This document shows positions 1 to 13,500 of a stretch of DNA of 64,000 nt, in pieces. The DNA comes from Nemopilema nomurai (Eukaryota; Cnidaria; Scyphozoa; Rhizostomeae; Rhizostomatidae): contig ML133457.1 in the NCBI GenBank assembly GCA_003864495.1, positions 682,001-746,000 of the forward strand, given 5' to 3'. The position numbers and the translations under genes are program-made. The notes under the pieces are model-generated. The model searched no databases. It saw only the letters and a program-made list of their open reading frames with translations, and was not told the DNA's origin. How positions within the stretch are numbered: position 1 is the first letter of the stretch; every line of letters begins with the position of its first letter.

Positions 1-3000
1 GGGTTGGTTTTTCTGCAAGTGATATGGGGAAGCAAATGGGTGTTGACTGTAGGCTTTGCCTCTTGTATATTGATGCATTGTTCCTAGTTAACCTTTGCAG
101 TCCACCAATCTAATTACACCTTTATTGGAGAAGGTTTTTGATACGTTTCATAGGATCGGTGGCGAGTGAAAGAATTGTGGTTTTCTATTCAAAGACAAAA
201 TTATCATGGCATTCCATTGTGTTCAGGCGTTTGAGCTATCTTGCAGCTGCCATTTGCAGAACGTCTGTTTGTAAAACAGTGGCCTTTTCGGGATTGCTCT
301 CGTTTCAGCTAGCTACCAAGTAATTCTGCATTCTGTTTTAACAAATGTCTGTGCTAGCTATATTCTAAAGGGACCAAACAAGCAACATATGGGTTCCTCT
401 TGGCCAAATCCTCACTAAGAAGCTTTGCTGAGAACACGCTTGATGCTTTGAGCGGTGAGAGGGGGTGCCTTTTGCATTTTAGTCCTCTTTCATATTGCAA
501 AGTTTAAAAGAATACGAGTCTTTCCTCTAGTAGAATACGAGTACATTAAAAGAAAAAGAATTCAAAACGAAAAAGCATCATCTGTCGTTTAAGTGAAAAG
601 TTTTGGTACACAATTTCTTTTAAAATTTGTCCCTTTAACAGAATTATGTTAAGAAGCTGTATCTTAATTTCAACAAATGTTGTGGAATTTATTCATTATA
701 CTCCATATTTCTGTGACAGATGTAAACAAATGATTCAATATTGAATTCCCCTAATGCCAAACATTTGGCGCTTGGAAAGTCATCTTCTTTCTGAATGACC
801 TTATGATATTCCATCTGCAAGAAAGGGCTTTCTCCATAATTTCGTCAACGCCTTTTTTATTTCATTTATTAGACTTTGGCAAATAAGGGTATCTAGAACA
901 AATCCGTTTCCCGAAAAATTCCGAAATCCTCAAATCCCATTCGGCGTCCGCATCTTTAGAATTCTTTTTATGTGTTAAGACAATCTGATTCTGAATGCAT
1001 GATTGCGCACAAACAACAGTGTTATCTATAACCACTATAAGGCGCTTTATCGATATGGATGGTATAGCTTGAAGGTATTGTTGTCAATCTGTCTCGCTAA
1101 ATTTAGTGTTCCCTTGACAGTTCATTGCTAGATGCAGTTTTCACACGTTCGCTGACAATACTGTTCCGTTTATATCGTTTTCAAAACACCGCATTATTCA
1201 GAAATGTGAGAAAACTTTTGATTTTGTCTCTCACCTTGTGAACAATGGACCAATCCGGGCAGAATCATGCCTTTGTACTCTCTTTTTACGTTCCCATGGA
1301 AACGTTTCCCTGGACCTGGGCCTTGAATTCCATGACATAGTGGGCCTTGAGAGCTGACAATTTGTCAAGAACAATGGACGGCCTTGGCAAAACATGTATA
1401 CCATGCAAGGTACAGAAGGACAAACAGGGAGTTTTGATCTCAATCTTTGGCGGGACTCATAGCTTTATAACTAAGAAATCTGAAGCTTCTATTAAAGAAT
1501 GGCCTTATTTTCCCAAAAACTGGGTCGAATGTGCTGCTTTTGTCCGGTAAATTTCATAAAAGTTACAGTCGTTGCTTTGCAATTTATCTACAACAGATAA
1601 GAAACTATACTAAAAAAATCACTTATTTAGAACTCGAAATTAACTTGCAATTCCTTTCCAGCCGTGTAAGATTTCCAATTCTCCACTGCTTTTAAAAGTT
1701 AGCCTTGTCATAATATCTTCAAGTTCCAAACTAGTATCTTTGACCAAACTAAAGACGATTGGGGCGTGTTCTAAAGAATAAAAACAGTTAGCTTGAAAGA
1801 TAGGCTGCAAAACAGCCTCGAGAAGGCATGCATGCAAAAGCAGAACAATTCAGTGATGCCAAGTTTTAGGTTCGATTAGATCGATTTCTCGTCTCTACTT
1901 GATCTTTTTTGTCTTTAAGGTTCCCCAAGTCGAATGGTCCATTGAAATAATAGATGGCTTAAGGCACTTTTAAGGCAGCAGGGGTACAGGCAGAGGCTCA
2001 AAGTTTTAGATAATTAGAAGTTTTCTCGAAAAGAAAAGTATCAGATATCTCACAATACTATCACCCCCCAACGGAAAATTTTTACTTATGGCGAAAAAGA
2101 CTTGTCAATTGTGTTTTATTATACTTTAGACTAATGTCACTATCATCTGTCATATTTCTTCTCTGTCCGACCTTTTGATCTAGCGAGAACGTTTTCTGCG
2201 AAGGGAAAAATTAAGTCATTCGTCTTTCTACAAAGTATATGGAATTCTTTCTAAGTACAAGGGCAAGCCAAGCCAAAATATGTATGAACTACGGTATTTC
2301 CTTACGTCTCTCCCCTGTACCAACGCGTTAAGTAAAACACAATCTCGCATGCCCCTAGCACCAAAAAAATAGCAAAAATAGATCACAACTACTACTTCTT
2401 CACATACGAATGCAGTGGGCCTATTTCGACGCGAATCAGTGTCTTCGTTTCTCAACTTAGCGAAACAGATGGCACTGTATTCTTCATCCGTCGAAAACCA
2501 AATTTTGCGCAGCCATCTTCGCTTCTGCTTGAATCGACCGGTCCCCCCTGGATTCGGTCATTCTTGAGCCACCCTTATGCTAATCCCATGTAGTCGGATT
2601 CTTGTTTTGAAAACTTAACAGGCGATGGTCGTCTTTAATAACATGTTTTGTGGCTACGTCTGTTTCGCTCCCTGATCTGTTATCTGCTAAGAAAATGGGT
2701 ATTTACAATAGACATTCGCTTGATAGTTTTGTCAACTAAAGTTTTGTGTTGTCTGATCCACAATCCTTCCTCATCAGGGGGCGACGTTAGTCGGCATTAT
2801 CAGGGGGCTGTGACCTTTCCTTCAGGGCAAATACTGTCTGTGACTGCTTGCCTTTATTAATCTCATTAAAAAGCAAAAACTCTTGACAGGGAGCACTGCT
2901 TTAAAAAGTAGGTGCAGTTGGAATTATTCTGTAATTAAAAATAATTCATTAGCTTCTTGGTGGATGTTATCTTAGAGAACGATAAAATTTACTCCGTTAG

Positions 3001-3404
3001 CGTTTGCTAATTGAGATTATATCTAAAGAACGCTTCTTGAAATGGGGAACAGTTATCAGCGAAGCCCCCTGTTCATATATTTATCCTATGTGTTAGGGAC
3101 AATCCAGGAGGAAAAACCCAGGGGGGCTTAGTTCTAGTTAGTAGAAAGAACTTCCTTTGCTTATGCCAAGACGACCAACCACCACGCTGTTCCTCTTTAC
3201 TCAATTGGAAAAATTTTCGCAGGTCTAATAATTAGTTTCTTTTCCGAAAATAGGCCTAATATTTAGAGCGCACGCGTATTTAATTACTCTATAGGACTTA
3301 AAATATCGATACTTATCGAAAATTTTAGATTAGTAGCTTTTTTCCAACTGACATAGAAAATAATCCTCCTTGAAGAAGATCAGAGAAGGTCAACTACACG
3401 CTTT

Positions 3405-3790
3405 ATTTTCATAAGGAACCTACCACAAGGCCTAGTTCCAAAAGTTCCTTATTCGTAGACCTCAAGTCATCATATTTTAGTACCGAAAGTTCCTTAAAAG
3501 TTCCTTAATTTTCACTGCACATCAATAACACCTAACACTTAATAGAGAGAGGGGCGAGATAGACTATGCGGAAACTACTCAATAAAGCACTTGACACACG
3601 AATAGCAAACAATCTATGCGAGTATTGGCTGTAAATGAATGGAACGGGCTTCTTAGCTCTTGATGCTTGCAGTTATAAAAAATTTTCTATTCGAAAAGTT
3701 CCTTAGGGATTTCGTTTTTAGTAGTATAAGTTCTTTAAATATTTCGGCCTTCTGCATGTAGGTTCCTTATAAAGTGGTTCCTTATAAAAA
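3405..3790. repeat. cluster of AGTTCCTTA-like short repeats
   Basis: The word AGTTCCTTA or a close variant (AGGTTCCTTA, TGGTTCCTTA, AAGTTCTTTA) recurs about eight times in under 400 bp, for example near 3441, 3489, 3500, 3700, 3729, 3760 and 3775, with one inverted copy near 3412. Spacing is irregular, so this is not a simple tandem array. It could be a decayed minisatellite or part of a transposon end. Confidence 0.45.
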
Positions 3791-4002
3791 AAGCGTGTAT
3801 CTGTCATTTTTTCACGTGAAGTAACTAGGTCTATTTTTTGTTATAAAATAAAAATTATTTAAGCTCGAACTTCTTCAGTAAAAATATGCTCAATCCTCGT
3901 TATTAAATATTATGTTATTTTATCATATACAAAACAGGATATTTACTAGTTTTGTATTTACTATTTCTTGAAAGCAATGGTAGTTACGAATTTTCAGTGG
4001 TG

Positions 4003-4110
4003 GGGTGAAGCAGAAAATTTCTGACTAAAGGGTGTGCCGACATCCATTGTTTTAGAAGCTTGAAACAATTGGAGGTAGGGGGTTGCCACTTGTCCCCTCC
4101 CGCTATGACA
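4003..4110. repeat. dispersed repeat fragment, copy A
   Basis: This stretch contains GGTGGGGTGAAGCAGAAAAT, followed by TTCTGACTAAAGGGTG and a C-rich end. It matches, with substitutions, the block at 21150-21215 (GGTGGGGCGAAGCCGAAAAA, then TTTCCGACAAAAGGACACC and a C-rich end). Two diverged copies in one window indicate a dispersed repeat family; copy B ends in TAGCTACGCCACTG. I cannot assign the class. Confidence 0.5.
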
Positions 4111-4592
4111 CTTTACTTCCTTGGATGGGCTGCCGAGACTTACATGAAGTACTTGACATCACCTTGAGAAACGTAACTGAAGTCGTTCCTCGCTGCTGAA
4201 AACCCCCGGTCGCGATTCTCAACTCAGAAGAAACAGGCCTTAATTTGCACCCATCCGCTCGTTTCGTTTGTGCCCACTTAGGTTTAATGGTATAACGAAG
4301 AGAGTCACCAAGACAATGGGGATTTATTGTTCCTTTGTCGAGCAATACAAAGAGCAACAAATAAATATTTACTAATGAAAATTTTGTCAGGATGCAATTG
4401 CTTGCCCAGATCGACGGTAGAGCCTCAGAAAGTGACAGGGCAAGTCCTTGCTGAAAAGTTATCGGGCATTATTCTGCGAAACGGGTTCTTGGCCATCTTT
4501 CGTACGTGAAAGCTCTTTCCAGACAACAGATTCAAGGCAGCCTTTGTCCGATAACACTGAAGCAGCTTCCTTGATTACGTTTTTAAAGAGAA

Positions 4593-7500
4593 ATGGATGT
4601 GGACGAAGAGTACACTTCCCGTAGGCCGCGGAGAGAGCGTAGAAATCGCGCTAGCAGCCCGTCCTCTTCCAGCCCAACAGAGTCGAGTAAGTGCCAGAAT
4701 ACTTTTACCGCTCCCTTTGAAGCAGGTGCATGACTGTGCGATTTTGCCGCACGATTTTCCAAACCATCGCGCGGTGACATTTAACAAGCCGACGCGGCAG
4801 CTTTTCTAATAGCAAAGTATCTAGACGCTACCTGATGCGGTACATTTTGCTTTCATTAATCGTTTTCGTGATGTGCTGGGTTATGAATGGCCGGTATGCA
4901 TTGGCAACAAAGCTTGCGCAGTTTACTTACCTCAAAAGACGATAATTTCTTTTGAATCTTTAATTTATTTCAACATTATTGGTAAACAATGCTTTTGACG
5001 TCGCTATCAAGCGAAACTCAATGTTATGTTTTCCTGCCTGTTTCGAATAGTTCTACAGCATTTAAGGTCTGGCTAGTAAATTTTTACTGAAAGGTACAGC
5101 AGTAAGCGACTGTATAAAATCAGTGTGGATAAACAGTTCCCCGTAATTTCAAGCGATTCATGTTCGGAACACCTTTACCACTCCCCGCCATACTTCAGTG
5201 AAGACGTGTTCCTCATCCACATATGTTCTCTGTTTTACGCATATTTGGGGCTATCAACCTGGCTCTACTCTGCACCGAGGTCGAAACAGTCTTGCTAATG
5301 TGGATGTTGGAGGATTTTTTATGATATCATGGATTAAAGTTGGTGAAAATCGAATCGGATGGTTATTTGAGACATGGTCCCTCCAGGCTCTGTTAGAATA
5401 GGACCCGCGATGGTCCGTAGATTAGGGACGAAATGTTTCTTAAAACAGGTGCGCATGCAATTGGATTTATGTTTCATGCACCGCTTGTAGAGCGGACCAG
5501 CATTTGCCAAGCCGACTTCGATATTGGAAGTGTAGATCAATTGATCATTATGTCAGTTTTAGTGCTCAATCAGATATCCCCTTGGCAATTCTTGCAAAGA
5601 GTCACATAGCACAGACTCCGCTTGCTACTTGGGGTCACAAGAAATGTGTCTCACTTGAAGGAAATTATAGTATAACGGCCGCACCACGCCCTTTTTTGTT
5701 ATTTGTTGATCATTCCATATATAGGAGGGATTACTAGGTTGCGTTTCGATTTGTTGATTTGTAAAGGTTTTCCATTAAGCGAATACTTTTCCACCATAAG
5801 TCAAAGCCGAGTGTCTTTGAGACAAGGGGAGAGTACAGCTGTTGCATAGAGTGGTCTATTTTTCTGAAAACATGGGTGAGTAAATAACTGATATAAATTT
5901 ACTGTTGCAAGTCCCTTTCATGGATATGAAACTGAACCAAAAGATACTGAATAAACAGCGATTTGTTTTCGCTTCTGGCATCAAACCTATCTAGAAAGAT
6001 CGTTGTCTTCGCCCATTCATAATCGCCGACTTTGGTCCTTGATCAGTACACGATTAATAGCTCTGAAAATAATTTGCTTTCTCGTGTTTGTTTTGATACA
6101 GTAAAAGACAGTCAGCTTTTATTGACTGGCAACCTCATTTGTTCCATAGACTGAGTTGTACCCTATGAATGTCCGTAATGCTGGTCTATTCCCCCTCAAG
6201 TTGCCCCTCCAGTTGCCCCTACCCAAGGGCAGTTCATTTTGAAATTGATTATTACCTAGCAAATGGCTTTTAGTTGGTCGTTTTTCTCAGGATGGTGTTA
6301 TGTACAAAGCTTATTAACATAAACTAGAAAACAAAAATTAATGTAACTCTTTAAGGATATCTTTACAAATGCCATCAAATTCAGTTACTTGACTTTATAT
6401 TTCCAAAATATACAAATTCTTGATAAAAAGCTAGAATATGTCCCTTGCTAAAGCTTTTAGGCTGCTTCAAGCTGAAAACAAGTCACAAATCTCTTTATCA
6501 ACAAGACGGAATCTTTTATTTGGACAAGACTGTCGTGGAATTTGGTTTCATTTGCCAACAGCTTGCAAAACCTTTTCTGACCTCTCGGCAGGCCGTGTTC
6601 ATTTCTCCGCAAAACGAATAGCTCCCACCTGACTGATGCACTTTTACTTACATTGAGTAATTGCTTTGTTTCTAGCAAGGCCTGTTAAGACGGGGGTTTG
6701 CCAGTAAATTTTATCTGTTTTATAATTGTTATAAGACTTTTAGTTCTTTATTTTGTATCTCTCGTACTAAGTACTTCTGTTTCTCTTACTAAAGTGTACG
6801 AGAATTAGGGACACATTTGTGAACTGTGAGGGGCTATCCACGTCTAAGATTGAAAAGTGAGGGGGGGGGCTATGTCCCCGCCTGTCTCCACAGCTCCTAC
6901 ATTTATGTACCTCATTGAAAATGTAGCCCGAATTCCTTGTTTGATCCATAAATTATTCTCGGATCATGATATCAATTTGTCACTCATAGACGTAGTTCCC
7001 GGTAAATCTTTGTTCCATAACACGTGGATTAGCCACGGGCTGAAGTAATTTGACTTGTCGATATATGCTTGCTCTTCCGTTTTTAGGTCGCAATTTGGTA
7101 ATTATCCTGGTTCTTAAATATTTCAAACTGTAACAAAAACATCGAATTGCAGTCAAAATGTCGAGTTTCAGGAAAGGGGGCCTGCTTTTTTCCATCATTG
7201 GTGTTAAATACTCTGACTATGAATATCAAACCCAATTTTTATTGTATCAAGCCCCCTTTTAAGCGTTTTCCTGTGTCTAGTCATTCTTAATCGATTATTC
7301 ACGTAGTTGTGTTTAATTGCCAAATGTAACCAGTTGCTTCTTCTGCCTTCTAGATAGCTACACTTCTCGCAGGAGCCGTAGAGTGCAGAATGACGATGAT
7401 GAGGTGAGATCTTGTAAATAAACACCAAGATTTGTACATTAATGGTTCAAAAAAACTTTATCCTCTAAGTTTCGGCTTTTAACACTTGATGTGCTCATCA

Positions 7501-10500
7501 AACGAACACGATACACACTCCTTTACAAGAATATCTAATTTTTTGCCGAGCAATATTCTTAAGAAATTTTCATATTTTAGCCTATTCTTGTACAGCAGAA
7601 GGTTTAAACTCGCCTTAAGATCTAAGAAAAATATTAAATATTTTGCGACGTGTTGCTCCATCATTAATTTGAACACGAACAAGCAGAGTAATAAATGTGA
7701 TATTAAAAAGTAAAATCTAATTATACAGATACGATCTTATTTCAAAAGCATTATTTCAATATGTCCATCTCATAAACGCTAATGTAATTTTAGCTTTGAT
7801 AAAAGTTGAGCCTTCTTAGATTTCAGCAACTTTGAGCCTCTATATTCTTATAAACTTTATTCATATATGAAGAGTGGGTATGTCATTACCATGGTAACAG
7901 CTTCAAATCGCCTCATTTCATGTTCCACATAAAATGAGTGTGCAGCATCGGATAAAAACGGCAGTCGCCGAATAGGTGTTTTTTCAAGCAACCAATGCCA
8001 GAAATACTAGCATAAACCAAAGATGTTTTGCCACTAGATGAAACATAATGCATGTTAGTAGCCTATGAAAATCCTCTTGGAAAAGATTTATTGGAAATTG
8101 ATAAACGGGTTTTCTCATTGTGAAAATCCCCTGAATATTTTTCTCACTTGAGGCGACAGTCAAAAACAGTCAGTTTCTGTATCGAAAGAAGATTCTTCGA
8201 TTGATTCAGATTCAGCAGAAGAATGGAATTACCCAGCATCCAACACAATTCATCAGATTCATGTTCTTCATCCAGCTTAGGCCATATTCGGGGTTATCTT
8301 ACCAAAATGTAATTGAATAAAGTAAATACTGTTGCGAACTTGGGAAACAAGAAGAGACCTCTTAATAATCATTGCAGGCTTTATCAGCTTATTGAATATC
8401 ATGATTACAATGATGTTATCTTATCAAATACTGTGTTAACTTTGTTACATAACATGTGAAGAATCTAATTGTCGCCCTCTGCTGCTCCCGCGTTTTAAGC
8501 GCGGGTAATCGGGTACTTCCACTGTTATTTCTGGGCTCATGTTATCGGCGTACAAAGTGCCTTTCACTGTTTCTCTGCCCTCTCAGCTCCAGGCCGCCTT
8601 GTGAAATTCCTTTCCTTTGCCAGAACAACAGAGGATCAAACAGTTTGTGATGAAAAGATTGTGCGAATACAAATACGCCTTTTGCTTTGTTCTCTATTAT
8701 TATTATTTCTCAAATCAGTCTGTTTGTTCGCGGTCTCCCGGACAAAACGAAATCGGAAAATCTTTAAAACCAAACAAGATTGTAAGCTTTGGATGACAAA
8801 GACTCCTTAGTCGCCCCTGATAGTTATGCAGTGTCGGGGGGTCGGCACAATCGAGTCTGTTATCCAGTATTCTGAAAGATGGGGGTTCGGCCGGAAATCT
8901 TGTGGAATTGAGCCTACGTCATTGGTAATCGAACACTAGAAACTTAACAGTGTTTTACTAAGAAAAGCCAGAATTCTACTTGTCTTTATTCCGTTCGGCA
9001 ACCCGACAGGCCTAATGACAATGGAAGCTGTATGTTTATCAAAACTAGATTACATTCACAAAAGACTATCGCAAAGCCAGCTTTTGATGCAGATAAAGTT
9101 ACAAAGGCAAAGTCGGATTTAAATAAATGGAAAAGGTAACAAGCGTAATGTAAAAAAGCAAACAAGTAATATACAGATCTGGGTTACTAATGTCAAAGAA
9201 AGAACGAATCATAATAATGATAACAAAAGTAAAAGTGTGTTAATAGTAACAATAATAATCCTAATAAATAAAATGACGTTTATTTTCATGTAGACCTGCT
9301 CTGTGTGGATGTTAACTTTTCTTCTAAAGCCACTAAGGAGGAAGGCTTATAAGATTCTTTCAAAGTATGCTTAAAAAACTTCGATCGTTCAAGCCAATGC
9401 CCCAAACAGTTTTGGAAGTTGTCTTTTGTATAGTGTAGCTTGAGTGTCACAGTGATAATTTGCATCATTTTCAATACCTAGAGGTTAAGAACGAGTAACC
9501 GGCCTAATTGTGATTGATATTTTGATTTAAGGAAGAGGACACCGGCCGATCTCGCCGTTCTCGAAGAGCCGCACGGGATGACGAAGAAGAAGAAGACACT
9601 CGAAGCTCACGAAGGAGTAGACGACAGCAACAAGGTTTTTTGAATCTTCCAAAGCATTGTTCATAATTTGTTACATTTTTGAAAACTGGCCCTTGCAAGA
9701 AGTCAGCTTCGAAGTCCAATTGCCCTGCTAGAACGGTGCTCCTCCGCAGATTGCTGCTCTTCATATATAGCATCGACCTACTTCAGTTCGCTTTGGTGTT
9801 AACATAAACAAATCCGAAGAGAAGTCACGGGCTTAACCTCTAGAAAGATGAAATGGTGCTGTATATATTATGGGACACTCGATTGCTTTGATGCAATAAG
9901 AAGCCTAATACTTTGAATTACATTTTGAGGCTTTTAGCTGCTAGGATCATTCAGGGTTTATTTATGCCTAATAATTAGGCCTACTCTGTCTATTTCTCTA
10001 ATATTTCGCCAATAAATAATTGCCTGACCAGCTCCCTTTTCAAGTCAATTATAATTTGACATTTTACTTGGCTGTTTTCTGACGTCAAACAGTTTACTGC
10101 TTATTCCTGCTCCAAATACCTGGATCAAGATTTATACTTTCCCTGTAACCCGTCTTAGCCAAGTGTATGGTTTGGTCAGCGTTTGGTCAGCCCCTTCAGT
10201 TGGTTTGGTCAGCCTTTTTCTTAGAGGAGCAAAAGTAACACCAATTTTAGTCAGCCTTAAAGCTAATCCTTAATCCAGACCTTCTTGAAGCAGCGTTATC
10301 TAGAAAATGTTGGGGAGCCAGCAATATGGTTATAGGCTGCTCCACATATTAGCTATGCGAAGTCCTCTGGACATATCGCCATTTTGTCGATGTATTTTAC
10401 TAGGAAAAACATCACATTTCAAGAGTTAGGAGTTCTATCAATCTCTTATCTGCGAATAACATACAAATTAAGCTAGCTTGGAACTTAATCCAGATGTTTT

Positions 10501-13500
10501 CAGCTCATCCTATTTGGCTCGAATCTTTTCATCGCCGTTTCATCTCGTTTTATTCACTGAAAGAACGCGATTAGCCATTCTGATAATTACCAGACTTTGA
10601 GATTATCAGAATTAGAATTTACGAAGTGACCCTATCAACTACAAGTCTTCAGCAGATGCAGCGAATGATTCATGCTTTGCAATTTTCTAACCCCTTTTTC
10701 TGATCCAATTTCCGAACAGATGATGATGATGATGACTCAAGCAGCCGAAGGAGCCGGCGAAGAGCCCCTGCGGATGACGAAGAGGAGGAGGCTCCAAGGT
10801 CGACTTCGAGGTCAACCGTCTCGGTCACTACGAGCAAGAAGACTGTTGCCATGGGTGATACAATGAAAGGAATGAACGAAGCCAGGCGAAGTGAGTATCT
10901 TTTAGTTGTTGCAGTAATCTTGCTCTCAAAGTGATACCTCAAGTGATTGACCAACTTGATCGACTATTTTATTGGCCGATTGACCTAATCATCATCTATT
11001 GATTTATCGATCATGTGATTCACCCATATCATTCGTCATCAACTCTCATCGCTAGGATTGTCCGATGTAATCACCACAAATCTGTCATGATCATGCCAAT
11101 CAGCCAATCGGTTTCACTCATCAATAATGATAATCATAGCCAGCCATCACCACTACTCGCTATCATTAGCAGTCCGTATGATCATATGTTCGTTTCACTC
11201 ACTCCCGTCTGTGCTTTATTCCTTTCTCAAGTACAATGTTGGCAGTTAACCTACAAGTCATGCGAGTACAACTAGATCGTCGATGTTTCAGACGAAAGAT
11301 GATAATGAACTTGCCCACTCGTATTAGCCTTCCAAGACTTTTTTTAATGACTCAAGTTATCAGCTCATCTTTTTTCATGTCTCTTTTGATAAACATAATT
11401 CAATCTTTGAGGCGTTACACCCCCTTCCTCGCTGCTAGTATTTCACAAGAAAGATCTCAACACCACAAAAGATCGTTCCGCACTCCAAAACCCTCCATAG
11501 CCACAAAAGATTGAACATCTGTAAAATTTGAAAAACATCTTATCTTATTGAGAAACAACCCATAGACTTTTATTTAATAGCATTTGACCGATTTCGTGTG
11601 TTTTTAAAATTCTTTTAAAACAAAATTTCTGTGAAACCATGAAAATTAATATTTAAAATCTTTCAATTAATTCCACCTCCTTTGGTTAGCTGCTCATTAA
11701 TATTACATAAATTCTACGACTATTGCTGATTGTAATTCTGAATTCAGCCGCTTTGTAATCTAATTTCAACCAGAACTTCTGGGGTGCGAAATGGCGAAAC
11801 TCAATGGAATTTTCTTTAGGCATATTGTAACCATGATTACAGCAATATTTGACAATTTGACGATGAAGGTTAACAGAAATGACAGGTTCAACTGTCCAGT
11901 TTGTCTCAAGACCCAGGAAATCTAGCTCAAAAATGGAAGTATGATTGTACGTAAGTGCAGTTTTCTGGACCAAAAATGCCCAATAAGAATAAAATAAAAC
12001 AATTTCCTTTACTAGTGTACCTCATTTGGTTTCCAGTTTCCTTCCATCACATTTACAATTTACTTTGTGGCTTTTTAGTTGCACTCCATTTTCATTGTCT
12101 AACATCGCACTGTCACCGCTCTATTTCTAGTGTCACTTCTTCCAGCATTTCCAATATCCATTACCCTCTTTCCAATGCTGGTCGGTGCACCACTTTTGCT
12201 TCTTCATATCATCATGATAAATAGATTTGCGATTCTGCCAGAGTCGATACTCAGATTCTCTTGAAAAATACACCCCTGGTCACCAATGAAAAAGGCAAAA
12301 AACATTGAAGCTTGTGAGCTGTTCATTTTCCTGTTGAAAAACAACTGACTTAATTTCCATCTCCTTCAGTCTCTCCTTTTATGTCAATTCAAAGCTTTTT
12401 TTGTTCGACCTGAGACAGTCGAAACAGACTCATTAACATTGACTTTCCTCCAATTCCTTTCTAAAGTCGTAAAGAACTATCCCACAATGTAATTATTCAT
12501 TCAGAGATTCAGAGAAATAAGTTCGTATAGTTTGCTCGTATTTTTCAGTGAGTCACAAAATGATTTTTTCTTACTAAACCAACTAGCACCCTTTCTCTTT
12601 TCTCTTGTGTGACGCCTTCTATCGCCATGCAGTTTTAAATGAAAGTTTATTACTGTTCAGTCTATGTGTAAGGCACTGAAAACTTCATGCCTTCTTGAGC
12701 TCAAGATCAGACATAAACATTAAATCTTCATACATTATTCATCACTTTCCCAATTATAACAATCAGGTCGAAGCAATTATTGACTAAAAATATGACGCCC
12801 AGCTTCACGTTCTCAAAATTGTTTCATTCTTTCATTGTTTTATTTCATTATACTCTCGGGTATTATTAGTTAGTCTTGCTTTTGTCCCACGCGCATCCTC
12901 GTTTACCAAACACTGTCAAGCACTTTTGTCGAAATCTAATTAGCCAGAGCTGCATTTATTCAGTAGCTCAGTGTTATTGTGAAAAGCAAGGTCAACCAGC
13001 AGCAATTTCTTGCTTTGATTGGACAAGCTTTTTAACGTCATAACCAGATTCAGTGTCTTCAGTGACGACTTTCTGTGGAGGGACAACCTGCTCAGATCTT
13101 TCTCTTTTCCAAAGTACCAACCTCAATTATCGAGCCTTTTCCGTATTCAAATAGGAAAAGTCTTGTCTATGGAGCCATTTTCTCTTTCAACTGGAAAGCA
13201 CTTTCTCTAAATGCTTTTTTCGTAATTCTTTTATGGGTGCCATTTTCTTTGCCCCAAAAATCAAGCTGCAATTTCCAAATGCATTACCGCTTGTTTACAA
13301 CAAAGTCTCAGTTGCCAAAAACTTTCACGTTCACTTAACGTTCAGCCTTTGCTTTCATGACTCAGTGACTTTAGTTTGTTTAACAACCCTCGCCGCTTTG
13401 TTTAGTTAGTTTATGATGGTCCACTTTTGCGGCACTTGTAAATCATATTCTAGCCAAATTATTTTCCTCTCGCCAGACAAGAAGTTTTCCATTTAAATCT

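Larger units (their letters stand above)
1..4592. other. intergenic region, no supported gene
   Basis: AT-rich sequence with only short open frames (85 codons or fewer) and no coding-like composition or paired splice sites that I could join. It holds a cluster of short AGTTCCTTA-like words (about 3405-3790) and a partial dispersed repeat (about 4003-4110), listed separately. The 5' regulatory region of the downstream nine-exon gene should lie at its right end, but I see no clear TATA box there. Confidence 0.5.
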
